Below, in pieces: positions 1-9,030 of a DNA stretch of 46,293 nucleotides. This stretch comes from Acidobacteriaceae bacterium (GTDB taxonomy: Bacteria; Acidobacteriota; Terriglobia; Terriglobales; Acidobacteriaceae). Position 1 is the first letter of the stretch; each line of letters starts with the position of its first letter. The stretch spans positions 1 through 46,293 of the forward strand of contig JANXUR010000099.1 of NCBI GenBank assembly GCA_025356095.1, written 5' to 3'. Made by a program: the position numbers and the translations under genes. The notes under the pieces were generated by a model. That model was not told the origin of the DNA. It did no database searches and worked only from the letters and a program-made list of their open reading frames with translations.

Positions 1-3
1 GTG

Positions 4-147
4 CTTCGCCCGCTTAAGCGGGCTCAGAATGACAAACAAAAACGCTTGTGCGCCGCCGCCGCGCCCTGCAAGGTGCGAGGCGAGTTCCCGGTGAGGTAGG
101 GGTTCTTCGCCCGCTCAGGCGGGCTCAGAATGACGAACAAAAACGCT
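4..147. repeat. Pair of 43-bp direct repeats (4-46 and 105-147)
   Basis: Two near-identical 43-bp copies lie about 100 bases apart, differing at only a few positions. Each contains a short palindrome (CGCCCGCTTAAGCGGG in the first copy, CGCCCGCTCAGGCGGG in the second) followed by a shared CTCAGAATGAC tail and an A-rich end. A palindromic head with a constant tail is typical of dispersed intergenic repeats; that it is dispersed in this genome is inference. Confidence 0.7.
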
Positions 148-271
148 GAAGAGTGACGCCCGCCCCTGCCAAACTTCCTTGGAGTGTAACCCTTGCGCGC
201 CGCCGCCGCCCCAGCGCGGGGAACTCGCAAGCACTGACGACTCACAAGCGCTGACAAGCCGCGCAAAGTTC

Positions 272-300
272 TTGACAGCGCGCCCAAGCCACAATATTCT
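272..300 (+). promoter_or_regulatory. Sigma-70 type promoter for the GlsB-family gene
   Basis: A perfect TTGACA at 272-277 is followed after exactly 17 bases by TATTCT at 295-300, four of six matches to the -10 consensus. Transcription would begin near 307 and leave a 5' leader of about 135 bases before the start codon at 443. No other equally good match was noticed nearby. Confidence 0.55.
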
Positions 301-442
301 TGGCCGACCCCGAAGTTCCCGTTTTGGGAATGCATTCCGCTGAAGCTACACCCGTCATCAGTCAATGCTGAACCGGGGGGCAGGGTGGTAGTGTGGGCGA
401 CGTTTGCGCAGTTCCAATCCTCGTAGTTAGGGAGATACACAG

Positions 443-688
443 ATGAGCGGTTTGATTTGGTGGATCATCGTCGGAGTGGTGGCGGGCTGGCTGACCGGCA
501 AGATCATGAAGGGCTCGGGTTTTGGTTTTGTGATGGACTTGGTTGTCGGCATCGCTGGTGCGGTTCTCGGCGGCTTTCTAATGAATCTGTTGGGCTTCGC
601 CGGTTCCGGCGGCCTGATTTACACGATTCTGGTGGCGGTATTGGGGGCAGTCGTCCTCACCTGGATTGTGCGCAAGGTTAAAGGCTGA
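443..688 (+). CDS. GlsB/YeaQ/YmgE family stress-response membrane protein
   Basis: This 81-residue protein is almost wholly hydrophobic and glycine-rich, with three predicted membrane segments (about residues 4-16, 27-50 and 57-74) and a short basic tail. This is the pattern of the transglycosylase-associated GlsB/YeaQ family, small inner-membrane proteins linked to general stress. The family motif GxxAGWLTGKIMKGSG is visible near the N-terminus. The length is normal. GGGAG lies eight bases before the ATG and a strong promoter lies further upstream, so it is probably transcribed alone. The biochemical role of the family is not settled. Confidence 0.9.
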   Translation: MSGLIWWIIVGVVAGWLTGKIMKGSGFGFVMDLVVGIAGAVLGGFLMNLLGFAGSGGLIYTILVAVLGAVVLTWIVRKVKG

Positions 689-864
689 CGACGCGATCGG
701 CGTGGTGACTTCAGTTCTGGCGCGTTGGATTGCTTTCGTGTCTGCAGTGCCGGTCATCCCTACGGACAAGGCGGACGCCAACCGGTCGGCCATTGTTGTT
801 TTCGGAGTCTACCCCTTCTCGGTGCTCCCCTGCTTCAACCCCGCTCGGTTCGCGCCGCTCCCCG

Positions 865-2142
865 CTAGCACTCTAGCATCTCCCGCCGTAGCTTTAGGCC
901 AGAGAGGTTTCCTAAGACAGTGACGGCAACTTGTTCTGTCTTGAATAAGTCCTGCGCCATGGCTTGCACTTGTTCGGCAGTTACGGCGTCTATGCGGGCG
1001 ATGCGCTGGTCGAGTGCTTCATACGTACCGAAAAACATTTCAGCGCGGGCCAGGCTCGACATGCGCGCCCCGCTCGACTCCAACCCCAACATCATGCCAC
1101 CCTTCATCTGGGCTTTGGCGCGGTTCAACTCCTCTTCGCACAGCGGTTCGGTGCGCATCTTTTTGAACTCTTCCATGGTCAGCTGAATCGCCTTATTGGC
1201 ATTGGTCAGAGAGGTGCCAGCGTAAACGCTGTAGCACCCGGTGTCGCGATAGCTGGTGATGTCGCTGCCAATCGAGTAAGCCATGCCGCGCTGTTCACGG
1301 ATGTTCTGAAACAGCCGCGAGCTCATGCCGCCGCCCAGCACGGTGTTCAGCAGATAGCCCACGTAGCGGTCGCTGTGCGTGATGCCGTGTGCGGGCACGC
1401 CGAGGCAGATCTGCACCTGCTCCAAGCTTTTCTTGTTCTTCAGAATGATCTTCGGGTCCACCACCGGTGCTTTTTCGTAGTGGCCATCGGTTCCGGGCGC
1501 CAGATCTGCAAAATAGCGGCCCACCACGTCGGCAAAGGCCTTGTGGTCCACATTGCCGGCAGCGGCGATGATCATGTTGCTGGGGTGGAAGAACCGCTTG
1601 TACCACTCACGCACCACGGCGGGGTCAAACTTCTTCACCGTGTCGCGAGTGCCCAGAATTGGTTTGCCCAGCGGATGGTTCTTCCAGAAGTTGTCGGAAA
1701 AAATCTCAAAGACGAGGTAGTCGGGATTGTCCTCATCCATTTTGATCTCTTCCAGAATCACGCCGCGCTCTTTGGTGATGTCGTCCCCGGCAAAGGTGGG
1801 GCGCAGCACCATGTCGGCCAGCAGATCCATGGCAATGGGCAAGTGCTCATCGAGTACCTTGATGCTAAAACAGATGTACTCTTTGGAGGTGAAGGCGTCG
1901 AGGTTGCCGCCGATGGAATCCACTTCGCGGGCAATGGCCTCGGCGGAACGCGACTCGGTGCCCTTGAATACCATGTGCTCGATGAAGTGGGCGATGCCAT
2001 TCCGCGCAAGGTCTTCGTCGCGTGAGCCTGATTTAATCCAGATGCCGATGGAAATGGAGCGCAGATGGGTCATCTGCTCGGTGATAATGGTGAGACCGTT
2101 GGCCAGAGACTGGCGCTGAATATTGCGAATTTCTTGAACCAT
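865..2142 (-). CDS. M16 family zinc peptidase (insulinase/processing-peptidase type)
   Basis: A 425-residue single-unit M16 peptidase. With the start at 2142 the inverted zinc motif HxxEH is H52-F-I-E55-H56, and the third-ligand region (LEEIKMDEDNP) follows about 75 residues later. The C-terminal half has the conserved R...Y pair in a region reading SSRLFQNIREQRGMAYSI, which helps bind substrate. Length suits bacterial PqqL/YmxG-like processing peptidases. The frame stays open to a GTG at 2265, but that extension would translate a tandem duplication (2148-2184) and does not resemble the family, so 2142 is preferred. It is divergent from the DUF2867 gene. No signal peptide is seen with this start. 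Confidence 0.92.
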   Translation of the reverse strand: MVQEIRNIQRQSLANGLTIITEQMTHLRSISIGIWIKSGSRDEDLARNGIAHFIEHMVFKGTESRSAEAIAREVDSIGGNLDAFTSKEYICFSIKVLDEHLPIAMDLLADMVLRPTFAGDDITKERGVILEEIKMDEDNPDYLVFEIFSDNFWKNHPLGKPILGTRDTVKKFDPAVVREWYKRFFHPSNMIIAAAGNVDHKAFADVVGRYFADLAPGTDGHYEKAPVVDPKIILKNKKSLEQVQICLGVPAHGITHSDRYVGYLLNTVLGGGMSSRLFQNIREQRGMAYSIGSDITSYRDTGCYSVYAGTSLTNANKAIQLTMEEFKKMRTEPLCEEELNRAKAQMKGGMMLGLESSGARMSSLARAEMFFGTYEALDQRIARIDAVTAEQVQAMAQDLFKTEQVAVTVLGNLSGLKLRREMLEC

Positions 2143-2147
2143 AAGGG

Positions 2148-2184
2148 ATGACTTGTTCTGCAAAGGTATGACTTGTTCTGCAAA
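2148..2184. repeat. Tandem duplication, 17-bp identical core, period 20
   Basis: ATGACTTGTTCTGCAAA occurs at 2148-2164 and again at 2168-2184. It lies directly upstream of the chosen start of the M16 peptidase gene, in the divergent intergenic region. Confidence 0.9.
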
Positions 2185-2298
2185 AACCGACTGTATCTGC
2201 GCAACGGCTGGCCGGGTAGAGGGCTGGGTGGCTAGCTGGGTTACGCCTCTATTAGATTGTGGCACACTTGTGATGGGTGCAAGGCTAGTAAATGGTGA

Positions 2299-2943
2299 AT
2301 GAAATCAATGACTTACGGCGTTGACAAAGAATTGCGCACGGTGATGGAGGTGCCACCATACCTTACGGGGCTGGCGCAAAGGGCGTTGCCACGGCTGGAT
2401 TTTGCCGACGCATTTGCCATTTCGCTGCCTTTGGAGGCGAATCTGGACTTTACGCACGTGGCGATCGTGGGTTGGCAGGCCTGTCCGGGTTGGGTGCATC
2501 GGGCGATGCAGATTCGCGATGCCCTCGTGGGGCGGGTGGGGCTGAAGACAGGGCTGAAGACAGGGCCGATGACAGTGAAGCCTGTGGAGGCGGATGCCCT
2601 AATCAATCTGGAAGGTGACGAGATGGAGCGGGCTTTGCGTGCGCTGAATCCGCAATTTAGCGCCGACGGAGATGAGATGCTGGTGGGCATGGACGATATG
2701 CATTTGGATTTTCGGGTCTCGCTGTTGCGGCAGCGAGATGCCAGCGCCACGCGGTTCACAGTGACGACGCTGGTGCAGTTCCGCAATTGGCTGGGTCGAG
2801 CCTACTTTGTGCCGGTGGGGATTGGGCACAAATGGGTGGTGCGAGCCATGATGCGCGCGCTGCGAGAACGGCTGGTCGCGGAGTGCACAACCGATCCGCA
2901 CGATTCGCAGGGAGCGCTGGGTTTTTCGGGAGGCGTAAGATGA
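2299..2943 (+). CDS. DUF2867 domain protein
   Basis: A 214-residue protein with the layout of DUF2867: an N-terminal segment with DFADAFAI, a central LDFRVSLL strand, and the C-terminal VTTLVQFRNWLGRAYF helix-forming stretch. Function is unknown; in other genomes the domain sits alone or behind NAD-binding oxidoreductases. The gene ends in an ATGA overlap with rlmN, indicating translational coupling. Residues GLKTGLKTGPMT come from a 12-bp in-frame tandem repeat at 2539-2574. The start could be the ATG at 2299 or 2308; no strong ribosome site separates them. Confidence 0.75.
   Translation: MKSMTYGVDKELRTVMEVPPYLTGLAQRALPRLDFADAFAISLPLEANLDFTHVAIVGWQACPGWVHRAMQIRDALVGRVGLKTGLKTGPMTVKPVEADALINLEGDEMERALRALNPQFSADGDEMLVGMDDMHLDFRVSLLRQRDASATRFTVTTLVQFRNWLGRAYFVPVGIGHKWVVRAMMRALRERLVAECTTDPHDSQGALGFSGGVR
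2539..2574. repeat. 12-bp in-frame tandem repeat, three units
   Basis: GGGCTGAAGACA at 2539-2550 is repeated exactly at 2551-2562 and in altered form at 2563-2574. It lies inside the DUF2867 gene, giving the residues GLKT-GLKT-GPMT without shifting the frame. Confidence 0.9.
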
Positions 2944-4187
2944 CGACGATACAAGCGGCTCCTCGTGCGCTGCTAGGGATGGACCTAGCCGAACTCACCG
3001 CGCTCATGGCGGGTTTGGGCGAAAAGAGTTATCGCGCCAAGCAGCTATTCACCGGGCTTTACGTGCAGAAAGTGGATTCGCTAGAGGCGATCTCCACCCT
3101 GCCGAAGGAACTGCGGCAAAAGCTGACGGATGACGGTTGGGTGGTTGGTCTTCCGAAGCTGGCAAAGCGATTTGTGTCGGTGGATGGTACGGTGCGGTAT
3201 CTTGTGGAGCTGGCCGACGGCATGACGGTGGAAACCGTGTGGATGCCGGAAGGCGACGGCGGCGAGCAGGGGGACGGGAGCGAGGCCGCCCAAGAAGAAA
3301 GCACACTCGGCGACGAGGCCATTCTGCTGTTCGACGAGGCCGACCCGCTGTTGGGCAAGCGCAGCGAGGTGAAAGACGCTCGCGACCGTTATGCCGTCGC
3401 GGCTGCTCCGCCGCCGGCAAAGTCCTTTCGCCGCGCCACCATTTGTGTTTCCAGCCAAGTGGGGTGTGCGGTGGATTGCCAATTCTGCCTGACGGCGGCT
3501 CTGGGCGTGAAGCGCAACCTAACGGCAGGGGAGATTGCCGGGCAGGTGATTGCGGTGCTGAACGACCACGGCGTAGCGCCGCCGGAGACTCGCATCAATC
3601 TGGTCTTTATGGGCATGGGCGAGCCATTTCTGAACTACGCGAACTTTATGCAGTCGGTGCGGGTGATGGTTGAAGGTGTCGGTATACCAGCGTCGCGGAT
3701 GACGGTTTCCACCTCGGGCATTGTGCCGCGCATTGACGAGTTCAGCCGCGAAACCATCCGTCCCAAGCTGGCGATTTCGCTGAATGCATCGAATGAAGCC
3801 ACCCGCACCGCCATTATGCCCATCACCAAGAAGTGGACGGTGGAGATGCTGATTGCCGCAGCGCGGGCGTATCCGCTGAGGCCACGCGAGTGGGTGACCT
3901 TTGAATATGTTCTGCTGCGCGGCGTGAATGACACGCTAGAGCACGCCCGCGAAGTGGTGCAACTGGTCAAAGGCATCTACTGTAAGGTGAACTTAATCGC
4001 GCTGAATCCTGGGCCGGGGATTGCGTTTGCTACGCCCGAGCGCGAGGATGTGCTGGCATTTCAGCAGTTGCTCATCAAGGCCGGCATCCCCACCTACGTG
4101 CGCCGCCCACGCGGCCGCGACATCTACGCCGCCTGCGGGCAGTTGAAGCGGACTGAGGAATTGGTCGGCATCGAGAGCGCACAATAG
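2940..4187 (+). CDS. rlmN: Dual-specificity 23S rRNA/tRNA adenine C2-methyltransferase RlmN
   Basis: Radical-SAM enzyme that methylates A2503 of 23S rRNA and A37 of some tRNAs. The [4Fe-4S]-binding CxxxCxxC is C176-AVD-C180-QF-C183, and the C-terminal methyl-carrying cysteine is C399 in YAACGQL. FMGMGEP and NLIALNPGP are also typical. The ATG at 2940 overlaps the previous stop by four bases and gives MTTIQAAP, which fits family N-termini better than a longer upstream frame. At 415 residues it is longer than usual: residues about 106-161 form an acidic, Gly/Ala/Glu-rich insertion between the N-terminal accessory domain and the radical-SAM core. Confidence 0.95.
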   Translation: MTTIQAAPRALLGMDLAELTALMAGLGEKSYRAKQLFTGLYVQKVDSLEAISTLPKELRQKLTDDGWVVGLPKLAKRFVSVDGTVRYLVELADGMTVETVWMPEGDGGEQGDGSEAAQEESTLGDEAILLFDEADPLLGKRSEVKDARDRYAVAAAPPPAKSFRRATICVSSQVGCAVDCQFCLTAALGVKRNLTAGEIAGQVIAVLNDHGVAPPETRINLVFMGMGEPFLNYANFMQSVRVMVEGVGIPASRMTVSTSGIVPRIDEFSRETIRPKLAISLNASNEATRTAIMPITKKWTVEMLIAAARAYPLRPREWVTFEYVLLRGVNDTLEHAREVVQLVKGIYCKVNLIALNPGPGIAFATPEREDVLAFQQLLIKAGIPTYVRRPRGRDIYAACGQLKRTEELVGIESAQ

Positions 4188-4232
4188 ATATTACTTGCCC
4201 TCGTTGGGCCGAGCATTTAGTCTGACTGCGCT

Positions 4233-6443
4233 ATGAAAACCTCCTTCACGTTTCTTTCGTTCGCCGCTGCGTTCCTGTTGCAGATGGCAGGCTTTCTGTT
4301 TGCGCAATCGTTCACCCTGCAACAAGTGCTCAGTGCGCCGTTCCCCGACGGTCTGGTTGCGGCTGACACCGGTCGCATCGCATGGTTTGTAGACGCGAGG
4401 GGTGTGCGGAATATCTGGGTCGCCGACGGGCCGGACTACACGCTGGCAGGCGGACCCGGCGCAGCCCGACAGCTCACCCACTACACCGAAGACGACGGCC
4501 TGCCCATTGCCAGTCTGCGCATTACACCCGACGGCACAACGCTGGTTTATGTGCGCGGCTCAGAGGCAAGTGGAGAGGGTGTGATTGCGAATCCTCGCAA
4601 TCTCGCTCATGCGTTGAAGCAACAGGTGTTCGCCGTGACCGCAGCCGGTGGTGAGCCACGCTTGCTGGGAGAAATGGGCTGTCCGGAGGAGGGCTGCGAG
4701 GATGTACAGCTTTCTCCTGACGGCAAGTGGGCGGTATGGGCTGCAAAGAAGCAATTGTGGATCGCCTCGCTTCGAGGCGTTGCCGTTAAGGGGACCGCCC
4801 CAGCACTTAAGCAGTCTGCCGGTTTGGCGAAAGCGCTGACGGAGGTCCGTGGCGCGAACTCGCAGCCGAAATGGTCACCGGACGGCCGATATCTCGCATT
4901 CGTTTCAGACCGTGGCGATCATAGCTGGGTGGCCGTGCTCGAACTGCACCGACCTCGCGCCAAGAGCTCATCTGGCCCGGGCAGCGGCCCAGTCCGCTAT
5001 TTAGCCGCCACCACGGGCCGTGACGGTTCACCCCGGTGGTCGCCCGACGGCAGGTACATTGCCTTTATTCGTCTTGCCGGCAGCACGCGCGACGATGCGA
5101 TGATTCCGGTGATGCCACAGCCATGGGCCATTTGGCGAGCTGATGTCACTACGGGAGAGGGCAGGGAACTCTGGCACAGCGGTGACGCCGACCGCGATTC
5201 GCTCCCGGGCTGGACCGCCGATGGCTCGTTCTACTGGAGCGCCGATGACCGCATCGTTTTCGCCAGTGAGCAAGATGGGCAGAACCATGTTTACTCAATT
5301 GCCGCCGGGGGTGGCCCGCAAACGCTGCTGACTCCCGGCGCTTTTGATGTGGAGCAGGTCACACTTTCCCACGACCGCAAGACGGTGATTTACACATCGA
5401 ATCAGGACGACATCGAGCGCCGCCACATTTGGCGCGTGGCCGCAGCGGGAGGTGTTCCGCAAGCGGTGACAAAGGGCTTGTCCGCCGAGTGGAGCCCCAC
5501 CGAAGTTGTCAGCAACCACACGTCACAAATCATCTGCCTCGGCTCCACTGGGACGACGCCTGCAATGCCCTATGCAATTACCCCCAGCGGCGACCGCAAA
5601 CTGATTGCGGCGAGCAGTCTGCCCCGGAATTTTCCGGATGGCCTGGTCACGCCGCAGATTGTCACCTTTCCATCAGAAGATGGCCTCACGATTCATGGCC
5701 AGCTGTTTTTGCCGCCCCCGGGTAAGGGCAACGGTGCGGGACTCATCTTTACCCACGGCGGCCCGATTCGCCAGATGATGCCCGCATTCCATTACATGGA
5801 CTACTACCACAACGCCTACGCCATGAATCAATACCTGGCGAGCCGGGGCTACACCGTTTTGTCAGTGAACTATCGCCTTGGAATCATGTATGGCCGGGCC
5901 TTTCGCGAGGCAAGGAATGGCGGTTGGCGTGGCTCGTCGGAATACCAGGACGTGGTCGCCGGGGCGCGGTATTTGCAGCAGGTTCCGGGCGTGGATGCCA
6001 GAAAATTGGGCCTGTGGGGCGGATCGTATGGTGGCTTGTTGACTGCGCTGGGGTTGGCGCGCAACTCCAACATTTTTGCTGCGGGTGTGGATTTTCATGG
6101 CGTCCACGATTGGTCGGCGTACGTAGGAGCCGCACTGCGGCCCGATAGACCGGCAGCACCGGATGCCAAGAACGCTCGCGAACTGGCGCGTCAATCGTCG
6201 CCGGTTGCTGACGCGGATCACTGGCAGTCGCCGGTATTGTTCGTCCACGGAGATGACGACCGCAATGTGGAATTTAGTCAGACTGTGGACTTGGCTGAGC
6301 GGCTGCGCCGACGTCATGTGGCGTTTGAAGAGTTGATCTTTCCGGATGAAATTCACGGCTTTCTGCTTTACCAGAACTGGATCAAGGCCTATCTGGCGAC
6401 CGAGGATTTTTTTGACCGTAAGCTGTTGAGTAAACGACCTTAG
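4233..6443 (+). CDS. Secreted S9 family prolyl-oligopeptidase-like serine peptidase
   Basis: A 736-residue exported peptidase. Residues 1-25 are a signal peptide ending FLFAQ. Residues about 40-470 contain WSPDGRY(L/I)AF-type repeats of a TolB-like beta-propeller. Residues about 490-736 are the alpha/beta-hydrolase domain. The catalytic triad is visible: S598 in GGSYGG, D676 in HGDDDRNV, and H708 in DEIHGF. The substrate is probably short peptides in the periplasm or outside the cell. The gene stands 45 bases after rlmN. The architecture matches acylaminoacyl-peptidase/dipeptidyl-peptidase relatives; substrate preference cannot be read from the sequence. Confidence 0.93.
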   Translation: MKTSFTFLSFAAAFLLQMAGFLFAQSFTLQQVLSAPFPDGLVAADTGRIAWFVDARGVRNIWVADGPDYTLAGGPGAARQLTHYTEDDGLPIASLRITPDGTTLVYVRGSEASGEGVIANPRNLAHALKQQVFAVTAAGGEPRLLGEMGCPEEGCEDVQLSPDGKWAVWAAKKQLWIASLRGVAVKGTAPALKQSAGLAKALTEVRGANSQPKWSPDGRYLAFVSDRGDHSWVAVLELHRPRAKSSSGPGSGPVRYLAATTGRDGSPRWSPDGRYIAFIRLAGSTRDDAMIPVMPQPWAIWRADVTTGEGRELWHSGDADRDSLPGWTADGSFYWSADDRIVFASEQDGQNHVYSIAAGGGPQTLLTPGAFDVEQVTLSHDRKTVIYTSNQDDIERRHIWRVAAAGGVPQAVTKGLSAEWSPTEVVSNHTSQIICLGSTGTTPAMPYAITPSGDRKLIAASSLPRNFPDGLVTPQIVTFPSEDGLTIHGQLFLPPPGKGNGAGLIFTHGGPIRQMMPAFHYMDYYHNAYAMNQYLASRGYTVLSVNYRLGIMYGRAFREARNGGWRGSSEYQDVVAGARYLQQVPGVDARKLGLWGGSYGGLLTALGLARNSNIFAAGVDFHGVHDWSAYVGAALRPDRPAAPDAKNARELARQSSPVADADHWQSPVLFVHGDDDRNVEFSQTVDLAERLRRRHVAFEELIFPDEIHGFLLYQNWIKAYLATEDFFDRKLLSKRP

Positions 6444-6483
6444 GCACGGGCGTCGGGTTGTTCTTCCGTTCTGTGCCGGGAGT

Positions 6484-8334
6484 GTGCATAATAGTGGCAA
6501 GGTAACTCCGCTCTTGCAGACTCCGTCTTTCGTAAACCGATTCTTGTGGCGGTTGCGGGCTCCCGCGACCAAGGAAGAGGTTCGTCGCACGGAACGGGTA
6601 CTGGCGACGGCCCGGGTTTTTCTTGCCATCTCGCCGATTGTCACGTTCTTGTTCGAGCCGCAGGGATCGGGGCTGAATTCGCCATTCTCGCTCAATCTGT
6701 TTGGTGCACATGTCCGGCTGGTGTGGCTGCTGCTGGCGGTGTACATCGCGCACAGCGTGCTGGTGCTGCTGCTATTCCGCTTTCGGCATGATCCTGCCCC
6801 GCGGCTTATCTTCTTCATCCATGCGGCTGACGTCGCCTGGCCGGTGCTGATTACGCTGGTAGCGGGCGGCGAGAATGGCCCCTTCGCCCGGTTCTATGTA
6901 TTCGTGCTGCTGGAAGCCGCCTATCGGTGGGGGTTGCGCGAAACGCTGGCTACCGCCGGGGCGTGGATTGTACTGCTTTGGGGGGAAGGGTTGTGGCTGG
7001 GCAATATCCCCGCCTTTGCCCGCGAGTTTGCGGGCGTCGCGCTGCTGATTCGCTCGGCGTATCTGTTGGTAATGGCGATGCTCATCGGGTATCTGGCAGA
7101 GCACGAAAAGCGCTTCCGGGCGGAGCGGCTCGCGCAAAATCGCTTGTTGGCATCAGCGCGCGTGGAGCTAGGCCTGAGCGGAACCCTGCAGGCAGTGATG
7201 GGCGAAATCATGCAGTTGTTTGAGTCGCCGCGCGCGCTTCTGGCGGCGCAGGAAGCCCATAGCGTGCGGCTGTTTCTGGCCGATGTGCATTTGAGCCCCG
7301 GCGGGCGAGCGATTTTGAAGTGGCGGGAGGCTACTCCCGAGCAGCGCGACCGGATTCACTATCTGGAATGCGAGTCCTCCTGTAGCTTTGCTACGCGCAA
7401 AGACGATGGCACCTTCCCCAGCGTGGGTTTGGACGAAAGCCGTCGCCTGAAGCGGTTGGCTCCGGATGCCTCGCTGGAAGCAATCGCCAGCGAAGAGTCG
7501 GCAGAGTCGGTGGCAGCGGTCAGCATCCAGCTGGCAGAAGAGTGGCAGTGCCGCATCCTTCTATTTGATCCGCAAGGTCCCCTGCAGCAGGAAGAGGATC
7601 TGCGCTTTTTGCGCGACCTGATGGATCAGGTAGGGCCAGCGGTGTACAACGTCTTTCTGCTGCGCCGACTGCGCCAGCGCGCGGGTGCCGTGGAGCGTGC
7701 CCGGGTTGCCCGCGACCTGCACGATGGCGCGGTACAGTCGCTGATAGCAATGGAAATGAAAGTAGACCGGTTGCGGCGTCATTTGCCGGCAGAGGCGCAA
7801 GCGGGCCCGGTAAGCGCCGAGTTGAGTGGCATCCAGCAGCTTTTACGGGAAGAGGTGCTGAAGCTGCGAGAGATGATGCAGAACCTGAAATCGGTGGAAG
7901 CCGAACCAGACACACTGGTGGGACTCTGTGCCGATGCCAGCGAACGTTTTCAGCGAGAAACCGGCATTGCGACGCGCTTTGTAGCGCCCAACCGTGTGGT
8001 GGATCTGGAGGGCCGGGTGTGTCGCGAGCTATTACGCATTCTGCAGGAAGCGCTGGTAAACGTGCGCAAGCACAGCGGCGCACGCAATGTACTGATACGC
8101 TTGTTGGGACAGGATGGCCAACTGTGGAAGCTGATTGTGGAAGATGACGGTCAGGGTTTCGACTTCGAGGGTCGGCTCGAGATGGCCGCCCTCGATGAGC
8201 AGCGAAGTGGTCCCTTGGTCATAAAAGAACGCGTACGCCTTATCGCGGGGCAACTCGCGATAGAATCTACCCGCGGGAGCGGCTCACGTCTAGAAGTCAG
8301 CGTACACTCTCGCTCGGAACCCATCTATGGATAG
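6484..8334 (+). CDS. NarL-family membrane sensor histidine kinase
   Basis: A 616-residue kinase. The N-terminal ~200 residues carry five or six hydrophobic membrane segments, followed by a long GAF-like soluble region. The HisKA_3 dimerisation motif ARDLHDGAVQS has its phosphorylated histidine at H413. The HATPase domain shows the N-box (QEALVNVRKHSGARN) and VEDDGQGFDF. It overlaps the downstream response regulator by eight bases, so the two form one signalling unit. The start is uncertain: the GTG at 6484 has GGGAG only one base before it, and an extended -10-like TGTGCATAAT (6483-6492) overlaps it. A TTG at 6514 preceded by AAGG is an alternative. The signal sensed is unknown. Confidence 0.9.
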   Translation: MHNSGKVTPLLQTPSFVNRFLWRLRAPATKEEVRRTERVLATARVFLAISPIVTFLFEPQGSGLNSPFSLNLFGAHVRLVWLLLAVYIAHSVLVLLLFRFRHDPAPRLIFFIHAADVAWPVLITLVAGGENGPFARFYVFVLLEAAYRWGLRETLATAGAWIVLLWGEGLWLGNIPAFAREFAGVALLIRSAYLLVMAMLIGYLAEHEKRFRAERLAQNRLLASARVELGLSGTLQAVMGEIMQLFESPRALLAAQEAHSVRLFLADVHLSPGGRAILKWREATPEQRDRIHYLECESSCSFATRKDDGTFPSVGLDESRRLKRLAPDASLEAIASEESAESVAAVSIQLAEEWQCRILLFDPQGPLQQEEDLRFLRDLMDQVGPAVYNVFLLRRLRQRAGAVERARVARDLHDGAVQSLIAMEMKVDRLRRHLPAEAQAGPVSAELSGIQQLLREEVLKLREMMQNLKSVEAEPDTLVGLCADASERFQRETGIATRFVAPNRVVDLEGRVCRELLRILQEALVNVRKHSGARNVLIRLLGQDGQLWKLIVEDDGQGFDFEGRLEMAALDEQRSGPLVIKERVRLIAGQLAIESTRGSGSRLEVSVHSRSEPIYG

Positions 8335-9007
8335 AAATCAAGAACCAATTCGCATTCTGCTGGCCGATGATCACCCGATTTTTCGCGACGGCTTGCGCCG
8401 TCTTCTGGAAGATGATCCGCTGTTCAAGGTGATTGGCGAGGCCTCCGATGGGGCCGAGGCGATTCGTCTGGCCAAGCAGCTTAAGCCAGACTTGCTGTTG
8501 CTCGATCTCGCCATGCCGAAGATGCCGGGGCTCGAGGCGCTGAAGGAACTCGGCTCCATTAACAGCTCCATGCGCGTCATTCTGCTCACCGCCGTCGCTG
8601 AAAAGGCGCAGGTCGTAGAGGCCCTGCAGCTTGGCGCGCGCGGCGTGGTCATGAAGGACTCCGCCAGCCAGATGCTGATGAAGGCGATTCGCGCCGTGAT
8701 GTCGGGCGAGTATTGGGTGGGACGCGAAGTGGTCTCAAACCTGATGATGTATTTGCGGAACATGATGCAGCAGGAAAGCCAGGCTGCCAAACAGCGCAAA
8801 TTTGGCCTGACGCCCCGCGAGATTGAGATTGTGTCGGCCGTGGTGGCCGGCTTTGCCAATAAAGAGATCGCCGAGCACTTCAAGATCAGCGAAGATACGG
8901 TGAAACACCACCTCAGCAATATCTTCGACAAGCTGGGAGTCTCAACGCGTCTGGAACTGGCGCTGTTTGCCGTGAATCAGGCGCTGCCGCTGGTGCAGAT
9001 TCACTAG
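8327..9007 (+). CDS. NarL/FixJ-family response regulator
   Basis: A 226-residue regulator with a receiver domain (residues about 7-125) and a LuxR-type helix-turn-helix (about 160-220). The acidic pocket D14-D15 is visible, the phosphoacceptor is D60 in LLLLDLAMP, and the conserved lysine lies in VVMKDSA. The DNA-binding part reads LTPREIEIVSAV and later SEDTVKHHLSNIFDKLGV. It starts inside the last codons of the histidine kinase gene and is its evident partner. Targets are unknown, but two pilin genes follow directly on the same strand. Confidence 0.95.
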   Translation: MDRNQEPIRILLADDHPIFRDGLRRLLEDDPLFKVIGEASDGAEAIRLAKQLKPDLLLLDLAMPKMPGLEALKELGSINSSMRVILLTAVAEKAQVVEALQLGARGVVMKDSASQMLMKAIRAVMSGEYWVGREVVSNLMMYLRNMMQQESQAAKQRKFGLTPREIEIVSAVVAGFANKEIAEHFKISEDTVKHHLSNIFDKLGVSTRLELALFAVNQALPLVQIH

Positions 9008-9030
9008 TTTACGGTTCATTGCGGGAATTT

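Larger units (their letters stand above)
1..442. other. Noncoding leader region with a repeat pair and a promoter
   Basis: No credible gene is seen in the first 442 bases. An antisense open frame across it has no recognisable protein character. The stretch holds two copies of a 43-bp repeat and, nearer the following gene, a good sigma-70 type promoter. A Shine-Dalgarno-like GGGAG at 430-434 serves the gene starting at 443. Confidence 0.6.

Noticed and set aside
964-2025. Long plus-strand open frame opposite the M16 peptidase gene
   Set aside because: It is the antisense shadow of a gene with clear family motifs; its own translation is His/Val-rich with no recognisable domain or ribosome site.
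5862-6818. Minus-strand open frame across the S9 peptidase end and kinase start
   Set aside because: It spans the ends of two confident genes and has a low-complexity Arg/Ser-rich product.
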